Below, one piece after another: positions 15,115 through 27,500 of a DNA stretch of 52,017 nucleotides. Within the stretch, counting starts at the first letter, position 1. The number at the start of each line of letters is the position of its first letter. The notes under the pieces were generated by a model that ran no database searches, was not told the DNA's origin, and saw nothing but the letters and a program-made list of their open reading frames with translations. The stretch is from positions 1 through 52,017 of the forward strand of contig CALSCP010000372.1 in NCBI GenBank assembly GCA_943704425.1, given 5' to 3'. A program made the position numbers and the translations under genes. The stretch comes from Ministeria vibrans ATCC 50519. Its lineage: Eukaryota; Opisthokonta; Filasterea.

Positions 15115-15829
15115 AATTCATCTTTGGTCAGCTGGACGGGGCAATAACCAGGCTGAAGGGGAGCGACTGGAACGCCTCTCTGCTTCAAATGACACACAAA
15201 GGGCTCAAGACGCAATTGTGCCTCCGTAGGATCATTCCACTGTTTCCCGCTCCACAGTCGCTCGGCGACGGCACTCGAGCGAGGCCACACGACCGTCATA
15301 AGGTTATCCGCACTAATCTGCTCGCCCCATGCACACGCCTCGCCTCCAAGCACGCGCGCGATGGCACGCGCATCCGTGATATTAAAACAGGGCGCGCACA
15401 CACACTCACCCGACGTGTAGTTGCACGTTCCGTTGGTCAGAGGGTCTTGCACATACATCTCCTGCCACGACACTGTCTGGTCATTCAGATACCAGTGGTC
15501 ACTCTTGACTCCGTAGAATCCCATCTCAGCGACATTGGTCATATTCGCCCAGTTCCAGCTTGGCCAGAGCCACATTTGAAGAACCGTCGAGTGACTAAGG
15601 AACGCCGGAGGACCTGTCGGATTGCTCTTGCTCGTTCCGTAGTGGTCAAATACCTCTTGCCAGTGTATCGATTTCTAAACCCCCAGTATATCAGAAGAAG
15701 CAAAGTAGAAAGAGAAAGAGAAAAGGGTGGGAAGCACACAGACGGAGATAGAAACAGACAGAGAAGAGTGAGAGACAAGAGAGACGGGGACGGAGATAGA
15801 GAGAAAAAACTTGAAATGCTGAGTGATTG

Positions 15830-15921
<92 letters not shown>

Positions 15922-17113
15922 GCTAATAAGTACCTTCCCCATCCGCTGTGCAATCTCCTGCAGGCGCCACAAATAGTACCTTACAAGCGCCTTGTAATCG
16001 CCTGGCGCCATCCCATGTGTCTCCATCCATTCCCGCACATGCACACTCTCATTCCAGCACCCAAACGATACTTCATCGCCCCCTAAGTGCATATAGTCAT
16101 CCGGGAATACCGTTGTGATTTCGCTCAGTAGTTTCTCCACAAAGACAAAGGTACTCTCTTGAGTCTATGCAAAAAAAAAAATACGTCATAAAGAATTAAA
16201 TCTGTTGTATCAGTGGCCCTCTCTTTGTAACAAAAATGCACCAAAAATTGCAAATAAAACTATTGAGGGAGAGTGGGTTTCGTACTGGATCGAGAACGTT
16301 TCCATTTTCGCAGGAGAAGAGATGAGGGTAACCGGCGCGAAAGGACAGTGCGTGGCTGGGGGTGTCAAATTCAGGGAGGACACGGATACCGCGGTTGTGT
16401 GCGAGCTGGACGAGTTGGCGCAGTTGCGCGCGCGAGAGAGTCGCGGACGGGGAGAAGGCACCGCGCGCGAGCAAGGGCAGTGACTCGCTTTGAAACGCCA
16501 CTGACTGATCGTCACTCAAGTGGAGGTGGAGCACATTGAGTTTGTTGGTTTCCATGGCGTCTAGCATGGTGCTGAGAGTACTCATGGGCAAAAAGTGTCG
16601 CGCACAGTCGAGCATCAGACCGCGGTGGGTAAACCGCGGCGCATCACGAATGCGAATTGGCGCCGCGGCAATTTGCTTCGATTCTGCGTCCACCAACTGC
16701 GAGAATGTCTCAAGACCACGTAGAGCACCCCATACAGTCGGTGCGGTGAGAGTAGCCGTCGCCGACGAGGCCACAACGAGCTCATACGACTCGTCAGCGC
16801 CAACCTGCAACGTTTCGTTTGCACTCGTCACCCGCACGTCCAGCACAAGGAGTGCCTCGACACCAGCATGCAACCAGTCGTTGTCAATGTTGCCTGCTGT
16901 CCCATACCGAGCAAAGATGCGCTCGTTATACCGCGCAAACGCCTCTACGAGGACCGCCGAAGAGTGTTGTGTTGCACGGAACGAAAACGTCTTCTCGTCG
17001 AGCTGTAGCGACGAATTCCCCCATTCCACGGCCGTAGGCATTGGCCACAGTGACATTGCACATGGCAGGAAGCACCCAATGAGCACAAGCACAAACATCC
17101 AAGAAGAGACCAT
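15111..17113 (-). CDS. Beta-N-acetylhexosaminidase (GH20) with C-terminal KDEL
   Basis: Exons 17113-16286, 16164-15934, 15674-15111; 540 aa. Signal peptide (first about 20 residues, hydrophobic, ending CAMS), GH20 accessory domain, then catalytic barrel with RGLMLDCARHFLP, HLHLSDDQS and the catalytic pair in HLGGDEVSFGCW (Asp306-Glu307), WQEVFDHYG and CAWGEQI. It removes terminal GlcNAc/GalNAc from glycans. Exon 1 must end at LDP before GTACGA, since this restores the conserved spacing to ESTF...FPDDYMHLGGDE. The last four residues are KDEL, the classical ER-retrieval signal, which is unexpected for an enzyme usually lysosomal or secreted. Intron 2 has a long GT tract on the sense strand. Confidence 0.94.
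15832..15919. repeat. (AC)n microsatellite in hexosaminidase intron 2
   Basis: About 88 bp of pure AC on the plus strand, beginning about a dozen bases inside the intron from the exon 2 donor as read on the minus strand. The His/Thr and Val/Cys frames over it are spurious. Confidence 0.95.
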
Positions 17114-17198
17114 TGACAAACAAAAAATAGTATAATAATAACACCAACAGATTTACTATTCATTATTCATCCATTATTTATTCCTTCGTCTCTCTGCT

Positions 17199-18090
17199 TC
17201 AACGCCGTCTCTTTGGATCCCCACCACGACGACCACCATCCCTTTGGTACATCAACACCGACACGCACACGACATTGCCAGCGCCATACTGCAGCTCGGC
17301 GAGTGTCTTGTTCTCGTCGTGCGACGCCTTGGACGCAAACGTGAAGCCAAGCTCCTTCAGTCGCCCATCCAAATTCGACGCAGACTTCCTGTCCGTGATC
17401 ACCTCGTGAAAGACAATCTTCGCCGTGGGTTTCCTACAGCCCGCGGTGTCAATGCACAGCATGTTGGCGTGTCCCGTTGCGTCTCCTCTCTCTCTCTCTC
17501 ACTCACCTTGCGTCCGGATAAACGTCTTTGACGAGCGACGAGATCTCTCGCAGCGTCGCGTCGCGCCAAGTGTACATGTGGAACTCCTCCTCGATCTTCT
17601 CCTGGCCGGGCTGCAGGTCGTGGATGCGGAAGGGTGCGCCAGTCCGACAGAACAGCTTCATCAACATTGGACAAGCCTGGAAAAAGACCAAAGAAAAACG
17701 AAAGACAGACACGCAGAGGACAGCAGGGGATAGAGAGGAAGGGGGGCGATGATCAGCTTCGTCCCACGTGAGCGGAGAGTGCGCAAAGTACCGTTTCGCG
17801 GTCAATTTTCACGGAGGGAGCAGCGACGATTGCTCCTTCGGGTTTAACGCCTGAAAACGCCCAATAGAGCGCAAGAGTCGAGCATGAGTGGATTGTGAGG
17901 TGACCGTCGGGTGGGTGTGGGTGAGTGTCAGAGTGTGTAGGTGCGTAGTTATGTCAGAGTAGTGAAAAGTCTCAATGAAAACGACTTTTCTTTTTTTCTT
18001 TTTTCGCCCCGTACGTGCACGACGCGACGATGGAGACGGCGATCGACTGTGGCTTTTGGCGCGGCTAGGAGAGGGAGATCTTGAAGGCAT
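17199..18090 (-). CDS. SAP18: SAP18, Sin3/ASAP complex subunit
   Basis: Exons 18090-18015, 17850-17792, 17676-17507, 17433-17199; 179 aa. SAP18 is a ubiquitin-fold protein found in the Sin3 histone deacetylase and the ASAP/PSAP exon-junction complexes. Matching segments: KIDRET|CPMLMKLFCRTG (family IDRE.CP), YTWRDATLREISSLVKDVYPDAR and the C-terminal YGAGNVVCVSVLMYQRDGG. The N-terminal exon encodes an Arg/Ser-rich segment (SRSPSPSRAKSHSRSPSPSS) absent from human SAP18, which fits a splicing context. The stop lies only 85 bp upstream of the hexosaminidase start. Confidence 0.95.
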
Positions 18091-18352
18091 TAGGTATTGA
18101 AAAATTGAAAAAACTGTGTGTGTCAGTGTGTGTGAACTAATTAATGACTATATGTGATATGATTATCATTTAACTTGTCATATCTATTATCTCATATCTG
18201 ATAAGACGTGGTATAAGGTATTCCGCTGGTATTTGGGAAACGAAAGCATTCTTCAAAGTATGATTTGAGCAGTTCAGATAACTCCAAACCCCAATAACAA
18301 TACTAATACTAATAGTAATAATAATTGTATAACTATATTGTTATGATTCCAG

Positions 18353-19592
18353 TTACGTCTTGAGCCAGGGATGAGCCGCCAGTGCCTGCCGACTACGATC
18401 ACCATAGTCGTAAAAGATTTCTTCGTGCTTCTCAATGGTGCGCGTGGCGAAAAAGGCCAATCTGGGCTCAGTTCCTTCAGCCGCAACCAGTCGGGTGCGC
18501 AGATTCGCCTCGCTCCGACTGTGATTGATCAGACGTCCTATCCGCCCAGCCTTGGTTGCATCCACGCTATATAATGCAAAAAAAAACAGGGGAAAGGGAG
18601 AGTAATTAAGTACACCCACACACACATATATATATACAAAATTATTATATATTTAAGCATACTCACAACACGCCTTACCACCACTTTGTTGAGTTGTGCA
18701 CAAAAAAGTACATGTAACAGCCCACTTCGGGAGTGCGCGCGTACGCCTTCTCACGACGCTCTGCCTCGCTCATACGAATGAGATCGCCGCTATATTCGCA
18801 CACAAAGGCGCCTGATTGCAGCTGATGCTTTGCGCGAACTCCCTTGCCCTTGTCGCCCGCATCAAATTCCTCAATGTCGTCCTGGTAGTGCGCATCAAGC
18901 TTGCTTAGAGTGTCTTGCTCCTCCAGTTGCTTGCGACGCGATTCTGTCATGCGTTTCGTGCGGCGTTGCACAGCAAACGCCTCGGTGATGCGCGGTTGGC
19001 GTTCAGTCGTCTTTGCTGACGCTTTCGATGCGCTCCCTTTCTTTTTCGGTGCCTTCTTCACCGGTACGGCAGCCGTTGCGGCCGCTGCTGCCGCCGTAAT
19101 CTTCTTTGGTTGATGTTTATCGGTGTCTTTAGGTGAAATTAGAGAGCGCACAGCGCGAGGTGTCGGATTGCGAGCGATTTGAGGCGAACTCAGTTTCTTG
19201 GGTGTTTGTCGTCGTCTCGGAGGCGATGAAGGAGCCTACAAAACACAGCAACGACCAGTCAGCGACATAGGTAGCAGGCATACAAATGCCATGGATGCAA
19301 AGAGCAAGTCTCGATTGCTCGTCCGTTCCTTTGTTATTCCGTTGCCGGATTGTTTTTTTGTGTTGTGTGATAAAACACACCAAGTGTCTGATTCTCTCAA
19401 TCTTCTGTCACCGAGTCCAGAAGAGCATTCTTAATACTCATACAATGCACTACGCACCTCTTCGGGTTCGGGTGTTGCCAACCGCTCGACTCGAAATGCG
19501 CTTGCATTTGAGTTTTCCTTTTTCTTCGGCACTGTCGTTTCCTTTTCGTTGCCACGCTCAACGAGGGGCCTCCTTGACGGTGAAGATGACAT
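18353..19592 (-). CDS. KMT5A: Histone H4-Lys20 methyltransferase, SET8/KMT5A type
   Basis: Exons 19592-19458, 19235-18679, 18566-18353; 301 aa. The N-terminal 160 residues are basic and disordered. The SET domain covers roughly 165-301: GKGVRAKHQLQSGAFVCEY, SGDLI, GCYMYFFVHNSTKWC|VDAT joined across intron 2, GRLINHS, and FYDYGDRSRQ..AHPWLKT at the end. The Cys-Val-Asp-Ala-Thr join and the lack of pre- and post-SET zinc clusters are typical of SET8, which monomethylates H4K20. Divergent from the GDAP2-like gene. Confidence 0.95.
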
Positions 19593-19867
19593 GAGATAAA
19601 CACAAATTAATGAAGAAGTAACAGTCGATCGATCGGCATTATCAGTGTCATCAGTTGTAGACAAACAGACTTGCCTCCTTATCTCCCACTCCGTACTTTA
19701 ACCTCCGTAGCCTGTACGCTGCGGGTACCCCTAAACTCTGTCCCGTCAGTCGCAAGATGCTTGATATCAGACGTGTGTCAGACGGCAATCGAAGTCGACT
19801 TTAGCTCTTACTCACACACTGAAAGTTACTACTTTTTTATATATTCGCCCGCATCGTTTTTGTCTGA
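19593..19867. promoter_or_regulatory. Divergent intergenic region KMT5A / GDAP2-like
   Basis: 275 bp between two outward-facing start codons. Contains a GATCGATCG repeat near 19627-19636. No recognised regulatory motif beyond its position. Confidence 0.35.
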
Positions 19868-21772
19868 ATGGACCCGTTGAACGTCACGCAGCCAGTGATT
19901 GAAGTGGCGCACCTCAAGGCGTGGTGCGACGTGCCCTTCCATGTCCCGGAACTTGTTGGCCCGCCCGGTACGCCCCACAGCGCCCTCTCTGGCGGCCCGC
20001 GCCCGCCCCACACTCCCCAACGACGCTGCCCTGTCGCGTTCAGCGCGCCAGACAGGGGCGTCCATCGAGCCCGTGCTCTGTTTTGACGCGCTTCTCCTTT
20101 CCGTCGCCCTCTCATCCATTCCCCTTTCCTCCGCCCCTCTCTCACCCTCTTTCTTTCGCCACAGGACGTGATTCCCCCTTCCCTCTCCGCGAGGACATCA
20201 ACGAGAAGGTACCGCCCTCTGCGTATACCACAACAGCTCTTTCGTCCTTTCCTTTTTTTTCCTTTCTTTTTTTTTCTCCTTTTCGAAAATTAATACTCTA
20301 ATGATTATTATGAATTTCCAATTCGTTCGCTTGTCTGTCCCTCTAATGCGCTCTCTGTCGTGCAGGTGTACCTTTGGAGCGGCGACATCACCAATATCCG
20401 CGTAGACGCCATTGTGAACAGTACGAATGAGGCGTTGTCGGAACGCAATCCCATCAGCGAACTGATCGTCTCCAGAGGTACAAATTGAATACTATACTTT
20501 TTTCACTTCAACTGTGTCTTTTTTCTCATTTTGTTCACACACACACACATACATTTTTTCCCCCAAGGTGGTCCCAAACTTGTTTCATCGATGAAGAAGC
20601 TGCATGGCTGCAAGACAGGCGAGGCCAAAGTCACTGACGGAGGCGGACTGATTGCAAACTGGGTGGTACACTCTCGAGTGCATACGTTTCTTATTGCGTG
20701 TCGTTGACTTGTATTCTCCTTTTTGTGACAGATTCACGCCGTTGGCCCGCGCTACAACGTCAAAGTACGAGTGGGTTTCATGACACACATTATCGAACGG
20801 ACTGACCTATATCTCTTGTTTTGCAGTATCGCACCGCCGCCGAATCGGCCCTCTTCAACTGCTACCGAAACACCCTCTTGATTATGCTCGAGCGAAAACT
20901 GCGCACCATTGCGTTTGTACCCATCAACTCGATGCGGAGAGGATATCCTCCTGCATTGGGCGCCCATATTGCACTTCGAACGTACAGAGAGAGAGAGAGA
21001 GGAGAAAGAATCGAAGTGATAGATGTTGAATGGTAATGGTGTTCGCTTGTATATATTTTATAGGGTAAAGCGGTTTATGGAGGAATTCTCATCACAAATG
21101 GACGCAGTTGTCTTTGTGGTGTCGGGCGAAGACGCTGAAGTCTATCGCGAGGTATCACACTCATTTTGTCCATTCTGCGTCTTTTGATTATTGAATAACT
21201 TGAAAATGTCATGTTTGTTTCAGGTGATGCCAATGTATTTCCCGCGGAATAAGGCTGAAGAAGTGTGGGCAGCAGATAAATTGCCGGTGGACACAGGAAA
21301 CGCACTCACAGGCGAACCAGTAAAAAAAATTGTGTGGAGAGAAAGTGAGAGTGTCTTGTCTTTAACTTCGTGATGCAGGTGATTGAGGAGCGTAAAATCA
21401 GAATTGCCGCTGGTGTGCCTGGTTTTGATCCTGATGCAGCAGAGAGTGCGTCGCATGGCGGTCCGTCCATTGTCAATGATGTCGTTGATTTTGACGCAGG
21501 TCAGTCACTGTGTGTGAAAGCGAGGGGAGAGTGTCGCATTAAGATAGAGTGTGTGTGAGTGTGGATGACACTCAGAGAGACTGATGACACTCCCGGTGTC
21601 ACAAAAAGATAGAGTGTCAACAACTGACTAGTATTTTGTTTGGTGTTCAGGTCGTGCGTTCATTTCAATGGACAGTAATCCCGACGACCGGCACATGTCT
21701 CGTCGCAGTGGCGCTGCCGAAATGGCTCAAGCGTCAGGAGCCGCTCAGGAGAGCGAATGTGCTCTCATGTAA
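19868..21772 (+). CDS. GDAP2-like macro-domain protein with CaaX end
   Basis: Ten exons: 19868-19967, 20165-20208, 20366-20477, 20568-20665, 20732-20764, 20827-20981, 21064-21151, 21224-21319, 21379-21499, 21651-21772; 322 aa. The start MDPLNV, the macro domain (VYLWSGDITNIRVDAIVNSTNEAL, GCKTGEAKVT, IHAVGPRY, YRTAAESALFNCYRN, RGYPPALGAHIALRT) and the following YFPRNK..EEVW..LP...GNA..GEPV.EE+.IRI block follow animal GDAP2. The C-terminal CRAL-TRIO (Sec14) domain of GDAP2 is absent: the protein ends ESECALM, a CaaX motif of the farnesylation type. Macro domains bind ADP-ribose derivatives. The ten phases all agree, so the early end is not a frameshift. Confidence 0.93.
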
Positions 21773-21784
21773 CGCACAATGAAT

Positions 21785-21889
<105 letters not shown>

Positions 21890-21932
21890 TTCTTTCAATG
21901 AACGGGTTTTACATTTATTATTATTATTATTA

Positions 21933-24272
21933 TTATTTGTCTTCTCTCCACTGAGGCGCATTGTCAAGCGACCGCCAAGTCTGCCACACCTGCTCAGTCA
22001 GAATCAGAGGGCGCACCTGTAATACAAACACAGATATGTTGAGCCATGTTGCAACGTATGCGTGTGTCTTTGTCTCCCTCGTGTGCGTACCGTATGCTCT
22101 GCGTCCATTGCGCCCATATCCAACTGCCGATGTACAAACACAGCCTGTACATCCACTGCAGAGTTTGCGTCGTCGCCACCACTACCACTTGCCTCCGCCA
22201 CACCAAGTAGGTCCGACACGTCGAGAGGTGCCCGAGCGCGCTGGTGCTTCTTGAGGACCGAGCGCAGTCGCGTGGCTGCGAGAATTCCCAAATCACCGGT
22301 GTTGGCCATTTTGGGAAGTAGAGTGTACAGCTCAGTGGCAGCTGCCTCCACATCGACGATGCGCGTGAGAGGAACGGGCATAATGAGTGGCGCTGTCTTG
22401 CTCTTGCGCTTGCGGGGCTGCACAAAGAGCGTCGTCGCACCGCACAGGGGACTCACGCGCAGATTAAACTGACCCCACGCAAGCAGACGCATCAGAGGTT
22501 CGGCGATTTGAAGGCAAACGGGCGAGACAAAATCGTCGAGAGTGACACTCGGTGTGCCGTCGACGGGCGAGGCGGGTCCACAAAATTCAGAGGAGACGCG
22601 TGCAACGTGATCACACAACTCGCTAACATCAACCGTGCCATGTGTAGTGGGAATGACTGTGGGACCAGAGGAAGCACTGTCCTGTGCCGTCGCAATGGAC
22701 TCGGTGGACACCCGCACGAGCTCACGCGGGGCCCGGGTCAGCGATAGCACCAGCGCTCGCACCGTCCTCGGGTGCGCAAACACAAGCTCCATCAGTGCAC
22801 GCAAATTGGGCAGAGGCCGCTCAATCACCACAAACATCATAATCGAAATGGAATCAATCTCCCGCTCGAGCTCCTCCAGCGCCTCCTGTATGGCCCCCAC
22901 ACTTTCCGTCTCACTGCCGCTGCGCATCGCGTGTCGCAGCGACGGGTACACGTGTGCCTGTAGAAAACACGAGTTTTCCAGACGCACCAAATCAATCAGA
23001 CGGTCGTGCGTCACTTCAACAATCACAGGAACAGCCCGAGACACTCCTAAGGGAAAAGATACAGTTACACACCCATACATACAATCCAATGAGAGGAGTC
23101 GTACCGTCAAGGGGAGTACGTTCCATATTCATCGTCGCACGCACAAGCATCACCTTTCGGTTGAGTGTCTCCATGTTGGCCGCAAGTCGTGACGACACCA
23201 CCACTCCGTATTGCAGCCGTTTGCCATACAGAAATTTGTAGCGAGAGCACAACAATTGAATCTAGAATGAATAAACCAAAATTAATAATATTATCATGTT
23301 TTCTTTTGACGACTCCCCTTTTACCTTTTCGTCTGGAATAAAGTCACGGCCGTCGTGAATAGGGATTTCGACAGAGGGAGGAAAATTGAGAGATTTTTCT
23401 TTGCGGAGGTCACAGGCGTTTTCGAGGCGACGCGGAGTACAGTGGAAGCCAAGGGGAAACTGAAGAAGGGCCGGGAAGAGACGGGGCAGGGCCGGGAGGG
23501 CTGGGGTGATCATGCGCAGAAAGAAGCGTGCGTTGGAACTGTACTCGGTCGAGAAGATGGTGGTGCGAGGGCCACGAGAGGCGATGGAGGAGGTGTCGCT
23601 GTCAGCGTCGCTGCTGCTGGTGGTGGTGGTGGTGGTGGACGCGACGACGATAGGTGCAGTGGGTGCAGCGGATGCAGCGGGTGCAGCGGCGTGGGTAGCT
23701 TCAGGGCACTGTGTGATGAGGAGGACCCGGCCATTGTTGCAGACGACCTTGGCGCGGCACCAGCAGAGACCGCGGCGAGCACCAATGGCACACGCAAGAC
23801 AGGTAGTGCATGTTGAGTAGAGCACAAGATGATGCGTCATTTCAAGTCGCACGCGAAGAGACACATTCGTCATGGCCATTCTGCTGCCAACAAGCGCTCG
23901 AAGATACAGCTACAATGAGTGTAAGGATGAGAACATGAAAATAATTTGAAAAAAAAAAACACACACACACATGATCATATTATTATTATACTTTACCTCA
24001 AGCAAATGACGACGTTCTTCGAGAAATCGGGGCGAGCGATTGTCGAGAAAGGTGCCCTTGGGAGGGAAGATGGCGCGGGACTCGGGAGGGGCCAGCGAAA
24101 GCTCCTTGAGCCATTCGTGGAGGGCAAAGAGTTGGCTGAAGCGACGACTGATGATCGACTCGACGGTGGTCGCCCAGGGCACGTCGGGATCCACTCCTCG
24201 TATCCTGATCCGGTACTCCATGTGGCCTCCTGCAGCCTGCTGTGCAGGCGACACCGAGACGGTCCAACCCAT
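21933..24272 (-). CDS. PX-domain protein
   Basis: Exons 24272-23997, 23909-23325, 23261-23105, 23046-22091, 22016-21933; 685 aa. The first about 105 residues read as a phox-homology domain, which binds phosphoinositides: YRIRIRGVDPD, RRFSQLFALHEWL, FPPKGTFLDNRSPRFLEERRHLLE|LYLRALV. The remaining 580 residues include a Thr/Ser/Asp tract, helical segments (EALEELEREIDSISIMM) and QPRKRKSKTA, and match no domain that I recognise. The start is the first ATG; an in-frame stretch upstream has none. Probably an endosomal or membrane-trafficking protein; that is inferred from the PX domain only. Confidence 0.82.
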
Positions 24273-24586
24273 TGTGTTGAGAGGAGCAGAAAAAACTGAA
24301 ACGAGTTTCAACTTTCAATCTTCAAAATTAATGATATTTCAATTTATCTGTATAGAGATGCATTAATGGTACATTAATGGAGTGGGTGTGGAGACATCGT
24401 CGGGAGTAGAGACAAATCAGACAATGCCAGCAGAGCGGGAAGAAGCAGAAGCACACACAACCAACCATGAACTCACTCTAACGTGACTCTAACTCACTAG
24501 CACAAATCACAATCACACACAACTTTGATTTCACTGTTCACACTTTTTTTTGAATAACTTTACCACTCTTAAACACACCGTCTAAC
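24273..24586. promoter_or_regulatory. Divergent intergenic region PX protein / STI1
   Basis: 314 bp between outward-facing starts. AT-rich with scattered CACACA; I do not see a clear heat-shock element (nGAAn repeats) for STI1. No coding signal. Confidence 0.35.
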
Positions 24587-27500
24587 ATGGTACGACATGC
24601 GTGTATATTGTGTGTCTCTCTCGTGCGTCTGTTTCGTGTGTGTGTGTTGTGTGTCTATCTCGTGTGTGTGATCTTCTCCTCTGTTGTCTTCTCACTGTGC
24701 GTCTCCGATACCCCCCCTCCCCCCCTCACCCCGTCTGTGCATGCTCCTTCTCTGCCCCGTAGGCTGACGAACTCAAGGCTGCCGGCAACAAGGCGTTTCT
24801 CGCTGGCGATTACAAACTCGCGATTGAAAAGTTTACCGAAGCGATCGAGTTCGCCCCGGACAACCACGTGCTCTACAGGTACACCCTCCTCTCTTGCCAA
24901 ATGGATGTTCTCCTGCGAAAGAACGCCCCGTCAAAGATGTCGCAAATTCATTCTGTGGTCGAGAGAGAAGCGTCGCGAAACAATCGCTGTGACAAAATAC
25001 GCGTGCGCGCCTTAGACACGCTCCGCAGCCGCCGGCGTGTCTTGCATGTGCACATGTGCACGGCATCGTCCCGTATGGGAACTCTATGCCGGCGCGTCTG
25101 CCCCGCATTTGCTCGCTAGAGTGTTGGCAAGTGCGTTTTTTCATGCTCGTTCTTCCCTTCGCGCCACAGCAACCGCTCTGCCTGCTGGGCGTCTATGAAC
25201 CGCGCTGAGGAGGCCCTGGCGGATGCGGAGAAGACTGTTGAGATCAAGCCCGATTGGGCTAAGGGCTACTCTCGCAAGGTACGAAAGGAACAGAGGAAGC
25301 GAATCCCCTTGCTCATCATATTGCTCATCATATGTGTGTGTGTGTGTGTGTGGAGTAGGGAGCAGCTTTGCGTCTGCTGCAGCGCCTCGACGACGCCGAG
25401 AGTGCCTACGAGGAGGTAATAGAGTCTGTCTCAGCAGGCGTAGCTGTGTATGCATAACACACGCGATGGAGTAGGGACTCAAACTGGACGAGAACAACAA
25501 GGCATTGCAGGAGGGACTGCAGGAGGTTCACAACGACAAGGCTCGCTCGTCAGCTCGCGCGCCTGGTCGCTCCAATCCTTTCTCGTCGTTTATCACGTAA
25601 GAAGGACGATGGATGAAAACACAAAAAGAAAGCTCCGTAACCTCACTTGCTCTGATGTTCTAGTCCGGAAGTGGTTGCAAAGTTGCGCGTTCACCCCGAA
25701 ACGGCCGGTTTCTTCTCCCAAGTACACCGTTGGCTGTGTTGTACAAACTCTTGTCTTACACCTGTCTCCCCTGCTTTTAATAGCCTGACTTTGAGCCGCT
25801 GTTGGAGTCGCTCAAGACGCACCCGGATGCACTGAGCAAGCACATGAACGACCCGCGTGTCATGGCGGTGCTCAAGGTGGCACTTGAGGCGCAAGGAATG
25901 GGTAATCAACACACTATTACGCACCTTTTTTTCTCAATAGCTTTTGGCACTTAATCTTAATACGTACACTTGTGTGTGTGTGTCTTAGGTGGTATGTTTG
26001 GTGGTGGCGATGACGGTCCATCGTCGTCGGCTGAGCCTTCTTCGTCTGGCTCTGCCTCGAACGCTCCGCCTCCCAAATCTGTAAACAATATTATTATATT
26101 GATAATTCGTTCTTGTGTGAGTGTTAATCTGTGTGTGTTTTTAGGCGCCTGAGCCTATGGAGGTCGATCTCAGCCCCGAGGTAAGAAAACGATTCACACA
26201 AAGCCATAATTGCAATTTTGGGCATCTCTCTTTCGCACACGCACTCACACAACACAACACACTTTGCGCACGACTCAAATAGGAACAACTGAAGGCAGAT
26301 GCGAGTGCCGAGAAGGACAAGGGCAATGCGGCGTACAAGAAGCGTGAGTTTGACACGGCGCTGGCGCAGTACAAGAAGGCTCAGGAAATGCTCCCGACCG
26401 AAATGACATTTATCACAAACGAATCGGGTCAGTCCTACATGGGTTTCGCATGCGTTTTACTAATCGATGGCTTCACATTTATAGCTGTTTACTTTGAACA
26501 GGGCAACTTTGAGGAGTGCATTGCGACGGCTCAACGGGCACTGACGGTGGGCCAAGAGCATGGTGGGTCGTACGAGAACATGGCCAAGGCATGCACGCGC
26601 ATTGCCAATGCCCACCACAAGCTCAATGATCTTCAGGTGACTCATTTTATTGTTGTTGTTGAGTGGTTTTTTTGTCACATGTCATTTGTGTGTTTCGAAT
26701 GCTGCATGTCAGCAATTCTTTTTGTCTCAATTTCTTGTCTGTCAGCATCACTCACACTCACGCTTCCGTTCTCTATGCAATAGGAGGCCAAACGGTGGTA
26801 CGAGAAATCACTGTCCAACAAGCGCACAGAAGCAGTGCGAATGAAGCTCAAGGCAGTCGAAAAGGAAATGAAAGAGGTAATAAGATGAGCAACACGTTAT
26901 GACCAAACTGACTTGTGTTTGTTTGATAGGCTGAGAGCCGCGCTTATGTTAATCCTGAGCTCGCTGAACAGGTTTGTGTGATTCTTTCTTTCTCTCTTTC
27001 TCTTTTTTTTGTCTCTCATTGTGCCCTCTTTGAATTGTGTAGGAGAAGGAGAAGGGAAACTCTGCGTTTGCCAATGGAAAGTTTCCCGACGCCATTGCCC
27101 ATTACACGGAGGTAACGAGAGGAAATGATTGCGTAGGTTGTAGTGAATTGTTTGTGTGTGTGTGTTTTTTAGGCGATTAAGCGCAACCCGACGGACCACA
27201 AACTGTACAGGTAAGGCACTTTCTCAATCAGACTCACGTGCACTCTTCATGTACCTGAAAATCGTTCTGTTTGTGTTACTGTCTGTGTATGTGTGTGTGT
27301 ATGTGTGTCTGATATTCTCTCTGCGTGTGCGTCTAATGCTGTCTCATAGCAACCGGGCTGCGTGTTACACGAAGCTGATGAGTCCCAGTGAGGCGCTCAA
27401 GGACTGTGAAAAGTGCATTGAGCTTGCGCCTGACTTTGCCAAGGGCTACACACGCAGAGGCGCAGCGTACATGCTCATGCGTGAGTATGAGAAGGTATTG

